Positions 35,446 through 44,949 of a DNA stretch of 64,000 bases are shown here, one piece after another. Under the pieces are notes generated by a model. It searched no databases and was not told the origin of the DNA. It saw nothing but the letters and a program-made list of their open reading frames with translations. The stretch is from a bacterium (lineage in GTDB: Bacteria; Planctomycetota; Planctomycetia; Isosphaerales; Isosphaeraceae): assembly GCA_016125085.1 (NCBI GenBank), contig WGMM01000008.1, positions 124,001-188,000 on the forward strand. Reading direction: 5' to 3'. The position numbers and the translations under genes are program-made. How positions within the stretch are numbered: the first letter of the stretch is position 1; every line of letters starts with the position of its first letter.

Positions 35446-38400
35446 ATGGTTTCATCGTCGGAAATCCCGATCATTCGCCGCTTTCTGGCTTTTGCCTCGA
35501 CCGTCGCGATGAGTTTCGCGGTCATGATGATTCTCCCCTCCATGCGTTCGATGGGGCAATCTGACGACCTGGCGAAAGAACTGCCGCGAATTCCGGCCGT
35601 CGAGCCGAACAAGGTTCAGGAGACGTTCGCGATTCATAAGGGCTTCCGCCTGTCTCCATCGGCCACGGAACCGCTTGTGGCTGACCCTGTGAGCATGGTC
35701 TATGACGCCCGCGGCCGGGCATACGTCGTCGAAATGCGTGGCTATCCTTTCCCTGAAGAGAAGCCGACAGGCAAGGTGCGCCTCCTGGTCGACAAAGACA
35801 GCGACGGCGTTTTCGACGAAGGCACCGATTTTCTGACGGGCCTGGACTGGCCGACCTCGGTCGTCCCTTACAAGGACGGCGTTTTCGTCGCCGCCCCGCC
35901 AGAGATCATCTATGCCCGCGATGACGACGGCGACGGCGTCGCCGACACTCGCAAGGTGATGTTCAGCGGTTTCGGAACCCAGAACGTACAGGCCCTGCTC
36001 AACGGCCTTCTCTGGGGCACCGACGGCTGGATCTACGGCTCTGGAGGCGGCAACGGAGGCGACATCAAGAATCACACCGAACCCGACGCCAAACCTGTTT
36101 CCGTCCGCGGCCGGGATTTCCGGTTCAAGCCCGACGGATCCGTCTTCGAAGCGATTTCCGGCGGAGGCCAGTTCGGCCACTGCCTCGACGACTGGGGCCA
36201 CCGATTCGTATCCAACAATTCGAACCATATCCGGCAAATTCTCGTACCGGCACACTATCTGGAACGTAACCCGAACGTCTTTCAGAGTTCCGTACTGCTC
36301 GACATCCCCGTCGAAGGGGCCGCCGCACCCGTCTACCGCACCAGTAGCGCCGAACCATGGCGGATCGTTCGGACGCGGCAGAGAGCCTCGGACCCGGAAT
36401 ATCGCAAGCGTCTTCCAGCGACCGAACTCGTCGCCACCGGCTTTTTCACTTCGGCCACCGGCGTAACGATCTATCGGGGCACGTCCTATCCTGAGCCGTA
36501 TCGAAATAACGCCTTCATCGGCGATGTCGGCGGCAACCTCATCCACCGCAAGCTCCTGAGCAAGGCTGGCAGCCATTACGAAGCGAAGCGGGCGGACCAG
36601 AACGTCGAGTTCATCACCTCCACCGACAACTGGTTTCGCCCTGTGAATTTCGCCAACACGCCGCACGGCACGCTCATGGTGCTGGACATGTACCGGGAAA
36701 CGATCGAGCACCCGTTCTCGATCCCCGAACCCATCAAAAAGCACCTTGACCTGACCAGCGGCAAAAACCGCGGCCGGTTGTATCATCTGCTGCACGAAGG
36801 TTTCCGCCCGAGAGCGATCAAGGATCTCGAATCCACGCCATCCGCAGAACTGATCGCTCTTCTGGCCGATCCCGACGCCTGGTGGCGGGAGACGGCTCAG
36901 CGATTGATCCTGGAACGTGGCGACCGCTCCGTTCTGCCGCAGCTCAAGGAACTGGCCAAGGCCTCCACCAGTGACCTGGGCCGAACGCACGCCCTCTGGA
37001 CCATCGCGGCTCTGGGCTCTCTGGATGCCGCGACACTGGCTCCCGCGTTCTCCCACAAGAACCCATTCGTGCGGGAACAAGCCGCGAAACTGAGCGAACC
37101 CCTGCTCAAAACCGACGCCGGCATCGCCGCGGCCCTCGTGAAACTTGCGGACGATGCGGACGGTTTCGTGCAATTACAGGCTGCGTTTTCGCTCGGTGAA
37201 CTGCCCGGTGATGCTTCGACAGCCGCATTGGCGAAACTTGCCCGCAATGCCGATTCCGATACCTGGATCCGGACCGCGATCCTGACTTCGCTGAAAGACC
37301 GCGAAATTCCGTTTCTCAAGGGACTTGCGTCCGCTGAAACACCGTCCGACACGTTAAGCGGCTGGGCGGAGCAAGTCGCCATACTGATCGCGGCCAAAGG
37401 CGACGTCACGGAATTGACGGCTCTGCTCGATATGGCGTTCTCCGCCGAAAATGCCGGTAAACTGGCCGATCCCGTGCTCAACGGGCTTTCCACCGGCGCA
37501 GAGCGAACCGGCAAGAACCTTTCTTCGCTGATCCCGGCCGATCGCAAGCCGCTCTTCCAGTCGCGTGTCGAAATGGCCCTGGCGACGATTCGAGACGCGA
37601 AGGCCCCTGAACCGAAACGACTTGCCGCATTCCGACTGGCACGCCTGGGTGCTTCCGATGCATTTTCGGATGCCTGTTCTGCCATGCTGGGGCGCGCGAA
37701 CACGCCCGCCGTCCAAATGGCCGCAGTGCGAGCCTTGTCCGGGTCAAGCAGCCCCGAAGCCGGCCGACGGCTGGTGGAAAAATGGACGGAACTGGGCCCT
37801 GCCCAGCGCAGGGAAGTCATCGAAGCCCTTCTGGCTCGAGAAGATCGCCTGACGATCCTGCTGGATGCGATCGAGTCGGGCACGATCGCTCCGACGGAAC
37901 TGGACCTGCCGCGCCGCCAGCAACTGACGAAATCCAAATCCGCCGGCATCGCGAAGCGGGCCACGGCCATTTTCGGCGATCTTGCGAACAGTTCGCGTAC
38001 CGAAGTCCTTGCGAAATTCTCTCCGGCTCTCAAACTTGAAGGCGACGTGAAAGCCGGAGAAGCCGTCTTCCGCAAAGTCTGTGCCACTTGCCACAAGGCC
38101 GGGACGTGGGATGGCGGAGCGGATGTCGGCCCGAACCTGCTGACGGTCGTCGCACGCAGCCCCGAAGATCTTCTGGGACACATCCTCGACCCCAACAAGG
38201 AAATCGCGCCGCAATACGTCAATTACACCGTGGCTCTGCACGACGGCCGTGTTCTTTCGGGCCTGATCGCCTCGGAAACGACGAACAACATCGTGCTGAA
38301 ACGCGCCGAAGGCGTCACGGAAACCGTAGCACGAAGCCAGATCGAAGATGTCCGCTCGACGGGCCAATCACTTATGCCCGAAGGCCTGGAGCAGGGACTC

Positions 38401-38457
38401 CAGCCCAAGGACTTCGCGGACTTGATCGCCTTCGTCAAAAGCCTTGGCGGAAAGTGA
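35446..38457 (+). CDS. PVC-type membrane-bound dehydrogenase / HEAT / cytochrome c protein
   Basis: 1003 residues. Signal or anchor at about 10-38, then a six-bladed-type beta-propeller dehydrogenase domain (about 60-430, with DPVSMVYDARGRAYVVEMRGYP and calcium-like DKDSDGVFDEGTD), HEAT repeats (about 440-780), and a C-terminal cytochrome c domain with CATCH at 879-883 and a methionine-containing tail. This order is the Pirellula/Verrucomicrobium heme-binding family. It likely oxidises a sugar or similar substrate in the periplasm and passes electrons through its own heme; the substrate is unknown. It stands alone between two terminators and near the heme-attachment genes. Confidence 0.9.
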   Translation: MVSSSEIPIIRRFLAFASTVAMSFAVMMILPSMRSMGQSDDLAKELPRIPAVEPNKVQETFAIHKGFRLSPSATEPLVADPVSMVYDARGRAYVVEMRGYPFPEEKPTGKVRLLVDKDSDGVFDEGTDFLTGLDWPTSVVPYKDGVFVAAPPEIIYARDDDGDGVADTRKVMFSGFGTQNVQALLNGLLWGTDGWIYGSGGGNGGDIKNHTEPDAKPVSVRGRDFRFKPDGSVFEAISGGGQFGHCLDDWGHRFVSNNSNHIRQILVPAHYLERNPNVFQSSVLLDIPVEGAAAPVYRTSSAEPWRIVRTRQRASDPEYRKRLPATELVATGFFTSATGVTIYRGTSYPEPYRNNAFIGDVGGNLIHRKLLSKAGSHYEAKRADQNVEFITSTDNWFRPVNFANTPHGTLMVLDMYRETIEHPFSIPEPIKKHLDLTSGKNRGRLYHLLHEGFRPRAIKDLESTPSAELIALLADPDAWWRETAQRLILERGDRSVLPQLKELAKASTSDLGRTHALWTIAALGSLDAATLAPAFSHKNPFVREQAAKLSEPLLKTDAGIAAALVKLADDADGFVQLQAAFSLGELPGDASTAALAKLARNADSDTWIRTAILTSLKDREIPFLKGLASAETPSDTLSGWAEQVAILIAAKGDVTELTALLDMAFSAENAGKLADPVLNGLSTGAERTGKNLSSLIPADRKPLFQSRVEMALATIRDAKAPEPKRLAAFRLARLGASDAFSDACSAMLGRANTPAVQMAAVRALSGSSSPEAGRRLVEKWTELGPAQRREVIEALLAREDRLTILLDAIESGTIAPTELDLPRRQQLTKSKSAGIAKRATAIFGDLANSSRTEVLAKFSPALKLEGDVKAGEAVFRKVCATCHKAGTWDGGADVGPNLLTVVARSPEDLLGHILDPNKEIAPQYVNYTVALHDGRVLSGLIASETTNNIVLKRAEGVTETVARSQIEDVRSTGQSLMPEGLEQGLQPKDFADLIAFVKSLGGK

Positions 38458-38497
38458 ATCGCCTGATTCGATTTCGCATCCCTGTTGACCCACGACG

Positions 38498-38530
38498 CAA
38501 AGACCGGCCAGTTGCCGGTCTTTGCGTTCT
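38498..38530 (+). terminator. Rho-independent terminator of the PVC heme protein gene
   Basis: GCAAAGACCGGC (38498-38509), loop CAGTT, GCCGGTCTTTGC (38515-38526), then GTTCTT. Twelve perfect pairs, 41 bases after the stop. Confidence 0.85.
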
Positions 38531-38633
38531 TCGAAAATAACTTTACAGTTATGCCTTGAAATCCGCATTCGATTCTTGAACTATTGGATAACCATCCTGT
38601 TTTCGAAGCCGAGTTTGAGGAGTTCTGGAACCC

Positions 38634-39257
38634 ATGGAAACCAGAGCCCACTGGGAATCGGTCTACGGCACGAAATCTTGGACGGAAGTCAGCTGGTATC
38701 AGCCCCATGCGGAACTTTCGATACGCCTGATCCGCGAAACTTGCATCGATCTGGACTCACCGATCATCGATGTCGGCGGAGGGGCATCGACGCTGGTCGA
38801 CGATCTGCTGACGGCCGGTTACGGAAATTTGACAGTGCTCGATATTTCGGTCTCAGCCCTGAAAACGGCGCAAGAGCGACTCGGCCACGTCGCCAGCCGT
38901 GTGAACTGGCTCGCGGGCGATATTCTGAAAGCCAATTTGCCGAAACATGGTTTCGAAGTCTGGCATGACCGGGCCGTATTCCATTTTCTGACGAACGAAG
39001 AAGACCGTCGAAAATACGTGAATGCGGTGATGCATGCTGTGAAACCTGGCGGATTCGTGATCGTGGCGACCTTTTCGGAAAACGGCCCTGATCGGTGCAG
39101 CGGCCTGCCCGTGAAACGCTACCGGGCGGACGAACTTCATTCCGAATTCGGCCAGCCTTTCACGCTGATCGATCACGTGAGTGAAACCCACGTCACGCCG
39201 GCAGGCAAAGAACAGGGCTTCGTCTACTGCTTCTGCAGGGCGGACGGTATCGAATGA
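38634..39257 (+). CDS. Class I SAM-dependent methyltransferase
   Basis: 207 residues. Motif I is IIDVGGGAST (about 43-52), the acidic residue ending beta2 is in LTVLDIS, and the post-motif segments WHDRAVFHFLTNEEDR and VKPGGFVIVATFSENGP are typical of small Rossmann methyltransferases related to thiopurine or tellurite-resistance types. Substrate is unknown. GAGGAG at about 38615-38620 precedes the ATG. It is convergent with the ABC permease gene. Confidence 0.88.
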   Translation: METRAHWESVYGTKSWTEVSWYQPHAELSIRLIRETCIDLDSPIIDVGGGASTLVDDLLTAGYGNLTVLDISVSALKTAQERLGHVASRVNWLAGDILKANLPKHGFEVWHDRAVFHFLTNEEDRRKYVNAVMHAVKPGGFVIVATFSENGPDRCSGLPVKRYRADELHSEFGQPFTLIDHVSETHVTPAGKEQGFVYCFCRADGIE

Positions 39258-39305
39258 GCCACTTGCGTGTATCATTCGAAATCCGAAAAAGCGTAGCGGC
39301 TTCGT

Positions 39306-41156
39306 TTACCCCTGAATTGCGCTGGTCCGGCCCAGGGCGATATCGAAGTCGCTGACGGCGGGGACGAGCATCGCCAGCAAGGCGAACCCGTAAATCCCCA
39401 CGGATACGAGAAATGCGGCAGCCGCGTCGCCATTGATCAGACTGATGATGCAGTAGAATGTCCAGAACGGCGTGAGGATCGACACGATCGCAAGAGCCCG
39501 CGACGGGTTACGCGACCCCAGCGAACCGAACAGAGCCACGCTGCCCGCCCCCAGGAAGATCAGGAAGCTCAGAAGCTGGCGACCGAATTCACGATTCGAA
39601 AGGATGATGAGATAGGCACAGAAAAGTATGCCGATCATGAGGAAAAACATCGTGCCAAGGCTGTTCGCAACGGCCGTCCGGCTGTTGGTGTACGTGATGG
39701 CGGCATGGATGCCGAGCATGGCGGCGAAGTGGACGAACAGAAGGTAGTCGATCGTCACGAAAATCCCTGACTCAGCCCCCATCCGCCCCGTGGCGACCAG
39801 AGCCCAGGTCAGCAGGATCGGTGCGAGAATCATTTCCTTCGTGTTGTAGAGGATTCCGTATAGCTTGCCGTAGATGAACTGCTGCGGGGTCAGCTCGGTG
39901 ACCAGCAGCAGGTCAAGGGCCCCGGTATCACGTTCGCTCGTCAGCGCCGTCACGCCCTGGGCGTTGACCAGCAGCAGCGACAGAATACCGAGCGGAACCA
40001 TGGCCCGGGTCACCCGCCAGGGATCGGACTGAACCGAAGTGCCGTTGAAGATGTAGGCGACGATGATCGCGACCGCCAGCAGGTAAGCTCCTTTGATGAT
40101 CAGCGGCTTATTGCCGTAAGCACGGGTCGCGAGTTCGCGCCAGAGGATCGGATTGTTCCACGGGTGGCGATAATCACGTGCCTGACCGGTCAAACGACGG
40201 TGCGTCCGGCGGGGAACCGCCAGGCCGGTCGAGGCGTCCGTCTCCTGCCCGATCGCCTGCCCCGTGGCGAGTCGTTCGCTGACTCGCTTGTTGAATTCGA
40301 TGGCGTCGACAGCGCTTTCGTCGACTTCGATCAGCTCCTCGGCCCCCGGGGCTTCGCGTTGTTCACGAGGCTCGTTGCGGCCGGGATTCCAGCGACGGAG
40401 CATGACGATCGAAGTCAGATTGAGGAATGAGGCGGCGACTATCGCGGCGATCACGAAACGAACGGTAACAGGCAGCCAGGTCTGCGTACCGCTCGATTCG
40501 AGAATCAGTGGCACCACGCGAAACGGATTCAGTGAGGACGAAACCGGCAGGCCGCCAGCGAGCGGAGGCAGGATGAAGCCCAGCGTTTCGATCCAGGCGA
40601 TGCCGAGCACGATTGCGAGTACGGTCAGAGCGAGAGATTGAAACGTTCTGTCTCGCCAGTTGGCCACGAGAAGCCCAACGGAGCCGCCGACGACACCCGT
40701 GGCAAGAGTCACGGCTTCGATCTGAAAAAGTTGCGACGGAGAAATGCCGCCGAGCAGCAGACTCAGGGCGAAAACAGGCAGGCCACCTGCGAGAAGAACC
40801 GAGATCAACAGCAGACTTGCCCCGAGCTTGCCCAGGATGATCTCCCAGTCGGTCATGTCCGTCATCAGCATCAGAACGAACGTGCGGCGGTCTTTCTCGT
40901 GTGCGATCGATGTCGCGGCGGCCAGCGGCGCGAAGAACAGCATCATCAGAAGCTGAGTCAGCACGAGGGCGCGAAAAAGGATCTGTTCGAACCTGGAAAG
41001 AATGCCGACTTCATTCACCGTTCGCCAGCCGATCATGATCTGCCAGCCCGTCCAGATCAGAACGAGCAGAATCACGCCGTAGCCGGCTCGCGACAGAAAG
41101 AACCGCTGCGAACGGGGAATCGTGAGGATTTCACGGTTGAAAATGGGGCCGAGCAT
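39306..41156 (-). CDS. ABC-2-type transporter permease
   Basis: 616 residues from ATG at 41156 (MLGPIFNREILTIPRS); the reading upstream to 41333 lies in the terminator region and is not family-like. Two blocks of about six hydrophobic spans are separated by a long polar loop (about 270-350); the first block has AHEKDRRTFVLMLMTDMTDWEIILGK and the second SERDTGALDLLLVTELTPQQFIYGK, both the conserved cytoplasmic coupling pattern of ABC-2 permeases. No ATPase gene lies beside it, so it must use a subunit encoded elsewhere. Cargo unknown. Confidence 0.85.
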   Translation of the reverse strand: MLGPIFNREILTIPRSQRFFLSRAGYGVILLVLIWTGWQIMIGWRTVNEVGILSRFEQILFRALVLTQLLMMLFFAPLAAATSIAHEKDRRTFVLMLMTDMTDWEIILGKLGASLLLISVLLAGGLPVFALSLLLGGISPSQLFQIEAVTLATGVVGGSVGLLVANWRDRTFQSLALTVLAIVLGIAWIETLGFILPPLAGGLPVSSSLNPFRVVPLILESSGTQTWLPVTVRFVIAAIVAASFLNLTSIVMLRRWNPGRNEPREQREAPGAEELIEVDESAVDAIEFNKRVSERLATGQAIGQETDASTGLAVPRRTHRRLTGQARDYRHPWNNPILWRELATRAYGNKPLIIKGAYLLAVAIIVAYIFNGTSVQSDPWRVTRAMVPLGILSLLLVNAQGVTALTSERDTGALDLLLVTELTPQQFIYGKLYGILYNTKEMILAPILLTWALVATGRMGAESGIFVTIDYLLFVHFAAMLGIHAAITYTNSRTAVANSLGTMFFLMIGILFCAYLIILSNREFGRQLLSFLIFLGAGSVALFGSLGSRNPSRALAIVSILTPFWTFYCIISLINGDAAAAFLVSVGIYGFALLAMLVPAVSDFDIALGRTSAIQG

Positions 41157-41268
41157 ATGATGTCGAACCGATCGATCGGGGGCCTGTCCAGGTGAATGGG
41201 TCGATGGCACCAGACTACACGAAAACATGGTCCGGCGACAAGTTGGCGGGACACAGGCAAGCGACGAA

Positions 41269-41298
41269 AAAGCCCGCGAATCGAAACTCGCGGGCTTT
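41269..41298 (-). terminator. Rho-independent terminator of the C-terminal-processing protease gene
   Basis: TCGCGGGCTTT (41288-41298) and AAAGCCCGCGA (41269-41279) form 11 pairs with an 8-base loop, read on the minus strand, followed by a T-run (complement of 41267-41271). It lies 32 bases beyond the stop at 41330. Confidence 0.88.
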
Positions 41299-41329
41299 CG
41301 GATGACACGTTTCACGGCGCTGGGCCTTA

Positions 41330-43411
41330 TCACCGAGCGACGGCTTTCACGGCCTTGTCTTTGTGCTTGAGAGCCTCGACGTAATCGGCCAGGATTCGCA
41401 TGACTTCGTCGTTATAGAATTCGCTCTCCCAGACGGGTCGCTCGGCGAACCGTTTGCGGGCTTTGTCCTTATCCTTCTCTTTTGACTTGCCGTGGTCGGG
41501 ATCGTCTTCGTCCACGTCTGCCTCAGGGATGAAATCGGATCGGAACTGAGCCTCGTTCAGGGAGATCGTTTCCCGCTTCTTGCGGTCGATCGACTTGCGG
41601 ATCTGTTCCATCTGCTTCTGGAACTTTTCGTCCTTTTTGCGTCGATCGGTCGAGGCCGTGACGAGTCGATTGACCAGGTCTGGATCGACCATGTGGAAGT
41701 CGTCACGTTCCAGTGAAGGGACTTTATCGAACTTCAGGGCATAGTCCATCTTGGCTTCGCCGAAGTCGGCCTGATCACGTACCGACGGGATGTGAATGTG
41801 GGGTTTCACGCCTTCGATCTGCGTGCTCTCGCCGTTGGCACGATAGAACTGCTGAATGGTCAGTTTGAGCGCGCCCAGGTCGGGCTGCTTGATGCGAACC
41901 TGCTCGTTCAGCGGCACGATGCTCTGGACGGTGCCCTTGCCGAAGGTGCTGGAATCGCCGATCACCAGGCCGCGGTTGTAGTCGCGGATCACACCGGCGA
42001 AAATTTCCGAAGCGCTGGCGCTGGTCTTGTCGATCAGAACGGCCATCGGCCCGGTCCATTCCGCCTTGCCGCTGTCGTCATCCAGGTGGCGAACGCCTGA
42101 AGCCTGACGCACCTGAACCACAGGACCGGAATCGATGAAAAGGCCAGAAAGCGAAATCGCTTCCTGAAGGAGACCGCCACCATTGGCTCGAAGGTCGATC
42201 AGAACGGCATCCACCTTCTGGCTCTTGAATTCCTCAAGCAGCTTTCGTGTATCGAGCGTCGCACTCACGGCGTTCGGGTTGCCCTGGAAGATCGCCTGGG
42301 TGTCTCCGTAGAAAGCCGGCAGATTGATCACGCCCACCTTGATCACGGCACCATCAGCGGCCTTCTGTTCGATGACCTTGCCCTTGGCGTGCTGCTCTTT
42401 CAGCTCGATCTTCTGACGCGTCAGCTCATAGATCTTGCGCTCGCGAGTGCCGGCCGGCTGAACGATCAGACTGACCTTCGTTCCCGCGGGGCCACGAATT
42501 TTGCGGACGACGTCCGAAAGCTTCTTCTCGACGAGATCCTCTTCGGTTCCGTCGGCATTCACGATCCCGACGACCTTGTCTTCGATCTGAAGTCTGCCGT
42601 CCTTGTCGGCCGCACCGCCAGGCACGATCTCCTTGATCGTCGCAAAACCGTCTTCGCTGGCCAGCGAAGCCCCAATACCTTCCAGTTCGAGCCGCAGGCT
42701 CTGAAGCATATCTTCCCATGTACGGGGAGACATGTAGCTGGAATGGGGATCGATCGAAGTCAGAAGGGCCGTCAGATAGATTTCGAGAAGATCCGTCGAA
42801 CTGACCTGCTTGAAGGCACGCAACCGGTCGCGATATCGCACGGTCAGCTTCTGGCGAGCCTCTTCGACAGGCGTGTCGTCAATCTTGAACTGAAGCAGAT
42901 CAAGCTTGATCCGCTTGCGCCAGCGGTCTTTACGATCGTCGTCGGTCGTCGGATATTCGACCTTGTCGGGGTTCTCGGGAATCGATTCGTCGACGGAAAA
43001 ATCCATGTCCTTCGCGATGAATTCCTGGATCCAGGGCTGGGCCTGTTCGGCCCGCTGGAGGAACCGGTCGAAGACCTGGCGTGCGAATTCGATATCGCCG
43101 TCCTTGATCTTGTCATCGAGTTCCGCCTCCTGTTTGAGGAACCCTTCGATGTCCGACTTGAGGAAGTATGTCTTTTGCGGATCGAGAGCCTTGAAGTAGC
43201 TGCGGATCCATCGCTTCGAGATTTCGTCGTCGATCTTCGGTTTCGCGATATGACTGTTTTCGACGATCAGGGCTACCAGGCGAGCCGTGATCTGGTTGAT
43301 CTCCTTATCCGACAGGTTCGGTGCCTGGGCACCCAGAAAAGCGATCGTGGCAAGCGCCAGTGACGCAAGCCCCAATGGCATCCGAAATCGATGGAATAGC
43401 GAACGAATCAT
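41330..43411 (-). CDS. C-terminal-processing peptidase (Prc/Tsp family, S41)
   Basis: 693 residues. N-terminal signal or anchor (about 5-28), a DUF-type helical domain characteristic of the Tsp/Prc branch (about 40-230, with ALDPQKTYFLKSD), a PDZ domain (about 235-330, containing ASLASEDGFATIKEIVPGG) and the S41 protease domain. The catalytic serine lies in DKTSASASEI (about residue 465) and the lysine in TFGKGTVQ (about 490), giving the Ser/Lys dyad. It would trim C-termini of periplasmic proteins. The C-terminal 100 residues are highly charged. Full length and apparently active. Confidence 0.92.
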   Translation of the reverse strand: MIRSLFHRFRMPLGLASLALATIAFLGAQAPNLSDKEINQITARLVALIVENSHIAKPKIDDEISKRWIRSYFKALDPQKTYFLKSDIEGFLKQEAELDDKIKDGDIEFARQVFDRFLQRAEQAQPWIQEFIAKDMDFSVDESIPENPDKVEYPTTDDDRKDRWRKRIKLDLLQFKIDDTPVEEARQKLTVRYRDRLRAFKQVSSTDLLEIYLTALLTSIDPHSSYMSPRTWEDMLQSLRLELEGIGASLASEDGFATIKEIVPGGAADKDGRLQIEDKVVGIVNADGTEEDLVEKKLSDVVRKIRGPAGTKVSLIVQPAGTRERKIYELTRQKIELKEQHAKGKVIEQKAADGAVIKVGVINLPAFYGDTQAIFQGNPNAVSATLDTRKLLEEFKSQKVDAVLIDLRANGGGLLQEAISLSGLFIDSGPVVQVRQASGVRHLDDDSGKAEWTGPMAVLIDKTSASASEIFAGVIRDYNRGLVIGDSSTFGKGTVQSIVPLNEQVRIKQPDLGALKLTIQQFYRANGESTQIEGVKPHIHIPSVRDQADFGEAKMDYALKFDKVPSLERDDFHMVDPDLVNRLVTASTDRRKKDEKFQKQMEQIRKSIDRKKRETISLNEAQFRSDFIPEADVDEDDPDHGKSKEKDKDKARKRFAERPVWESEFYNDEVMRILADYVEALKHKDKAVKAVAR

Positions 43412-43562
43412 CGCGAGCCCTCGAGGAGATGACAGTCCTTCGTCTCTGAGATACTATTCTAATCGTATCGGAGAAACCGGGAACCAACAAGGCGATTCGA
43501 TCGCCCGCACGGATTTTCGAATTTTTTGCGAAGTTTTCCTCCGACATTACCGATACCCATTC

Positions 43563-44903
43563 ATGAACGCTTCGAACGGCCCCTACGTGTCGAGTTTGCC
43601 CACCATGATTCTCCTGCGTTATGGCATCCGCTGCTCACTGCACTACAGCGTACCGCTGACGCTCGGACTGATTGCCTACACCGGCTCCTGGCAAGGCGTC
43701 GCACGCAACCTGATGACTGAGTCAAAAACCGGCGGTCAGCCGAATCCTGCTGACGCGAAAACCGGTGATCTGACCGCCAGCAATGACGGAACCGCGAAGA
43801 GTACGACAGATTCCGCTGCGAGTGATCGCCCTGAAGGCGAATCGATCGCAATGATTCCCGATACAGGGGAGTCGCCCCGGAGCCTCTCGATTCCAAGAGC
43901 GGATTCGCGCCGCGGTCGAGGCACTGAGCCGGAATCCGCATCGAACGGAAACTCACGGCCTCGGATCGATGCGGAACGCCCTCCACGCGACCGCGACATC
44001 GATGCAACCGGACATCAAGCCCAAATCGCCCAATCGGAACCGAGGGAGTCGGGTCCGCCCCTCACGGCGGGGATGGCCGCCGGAGCAGCCGGGCTCGCTT
44101 TCGTTGCCGTCAATTCGCAAAACGTCGTTTCGGAACAAGTCGCATTCGCCGGGACGAAGCCGGAAAGAGCGGTCGAAAAGTCGCCTGATCCGGTCAGCCC
44201 TCAGACTGCTCTTGCGGCAGAAGCCTCTGAGTCAAGGCCCGGCACCGAACCGGATAACGGCGCTTCGACGCAAGCATCGCTTTCAGCCAAACCTTCCGAT
44301 CCGCCGGCAATTCGACCTGAAGCCGAAGGCGCGGAAGCCCCCAGCGCTGAACCTGCCCACCTGAATCCACAGATCCGGGCCATCGCCGCCGAAGTGCCAA
44401 GCGCCACTGTCATCGCCCGGAACGTGACGCCTGAAGCCGCGAAGCCTGCGGAAAAACCGGACATTCAGACCGGCAACCAGGCGAACGAAACGGACCGGAC
44501 AACACCGGAAATCCAGAAGGAATCTACAAACGGCGAGACGGCTGGCGCGGTCGTAGAGTCAGCTCCGAAGCCTGACTCAACCCAGGCGCCCGAAACGGAG
44601 AACGCGGTCGTCAAAGTCGAGTCGAAACCGGAGAGCAGCCAGACAGCGGCAGTTGACAAGAAAACTGTCGATATCCCTGACGTCGTCATCGCGCAGCAAG
44701 GGGAATCCTGGAATCGAATCGCGGCACGAATCTATGGCGACGAGAAAATGGCCGAAACCATCTGGCGGGAAAACAGGGACGCGCATGGCGGAGCCCCGGA
44801 CGCCATGCCGATCGCAGGACGAATGGTGCGGCTGCCGGAATCCGGGAAACAGTATTCGATTCCGAATTCGGGACAAACCCAGCTTGCTCGCACGGCACGC
44901 TGA
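43563..44903 (+). CDS. LysM-domain membrane protein with long disordered linker
   Basis: 446 residues from ATG at 43563. A short N-terminal hydrophobic region (about 13-50) may be a signal anchor; then about 330 residues rich in Ala, Pro, Glu, Ser and Thr with no predicted fold. The C-terminal LysM domain (about 380-435) reads VVIAQQGESWNRIAARIYGD then AETIWRENRD and MVRLP, the standard pattern for peptidoglycan or polysaccharide binding. The gene is divergent to the processing peptidase and convergent with the transglutaminase gene. It could tether a cell-envelope component. Confidence 0.78.
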   Translation: MNASNGPYVSSLPTMILLRYGIRCSLHYSVPLTLGLIAYTGSWQGVARNLMTESKTGGQPNPADAKTGDLTASNDGTAKSTTDSAASDRPEGESIAMIPDTGESPRSLSIPRADSRRGRGTEPESASNGNSRPRIDAERPPRDRDIDATGHQAQIAQSEPRESGPPLTAGMAAGAAGLAFVAVNSQNVVSEQVAFAGTKPERAVEKSPDPVSPQTALAAEASESRPGTEPDNGASTQASLSAKPSDPPAIRPEAEGAEAPSAEPAHLNPQIRAIAAEVPSATVIARNVTPEAAKPAEKPDIQTGNQANETDRTTPEIQKESTNGETAGAVVESAPKPDSTQAPETENAVVKVESKPESSQTAAVDKKTVDIPDVVIAQQGESWNRIAARIYGDEKMAETIWRENRDAHGGAPDAMPIAGRMVRLPESGKQYSIPNSGQTQLARTAR

Positions 44904-44949
44904 ATCGAAGAGTTCGGGAACATTCTCATGATCATTCCGGCCAGCCGGT

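Noticed and set aside
35452..37173. 573-residue open frame on the minus strand
   Set aside because: Antisense to the PVC heme protein gene.
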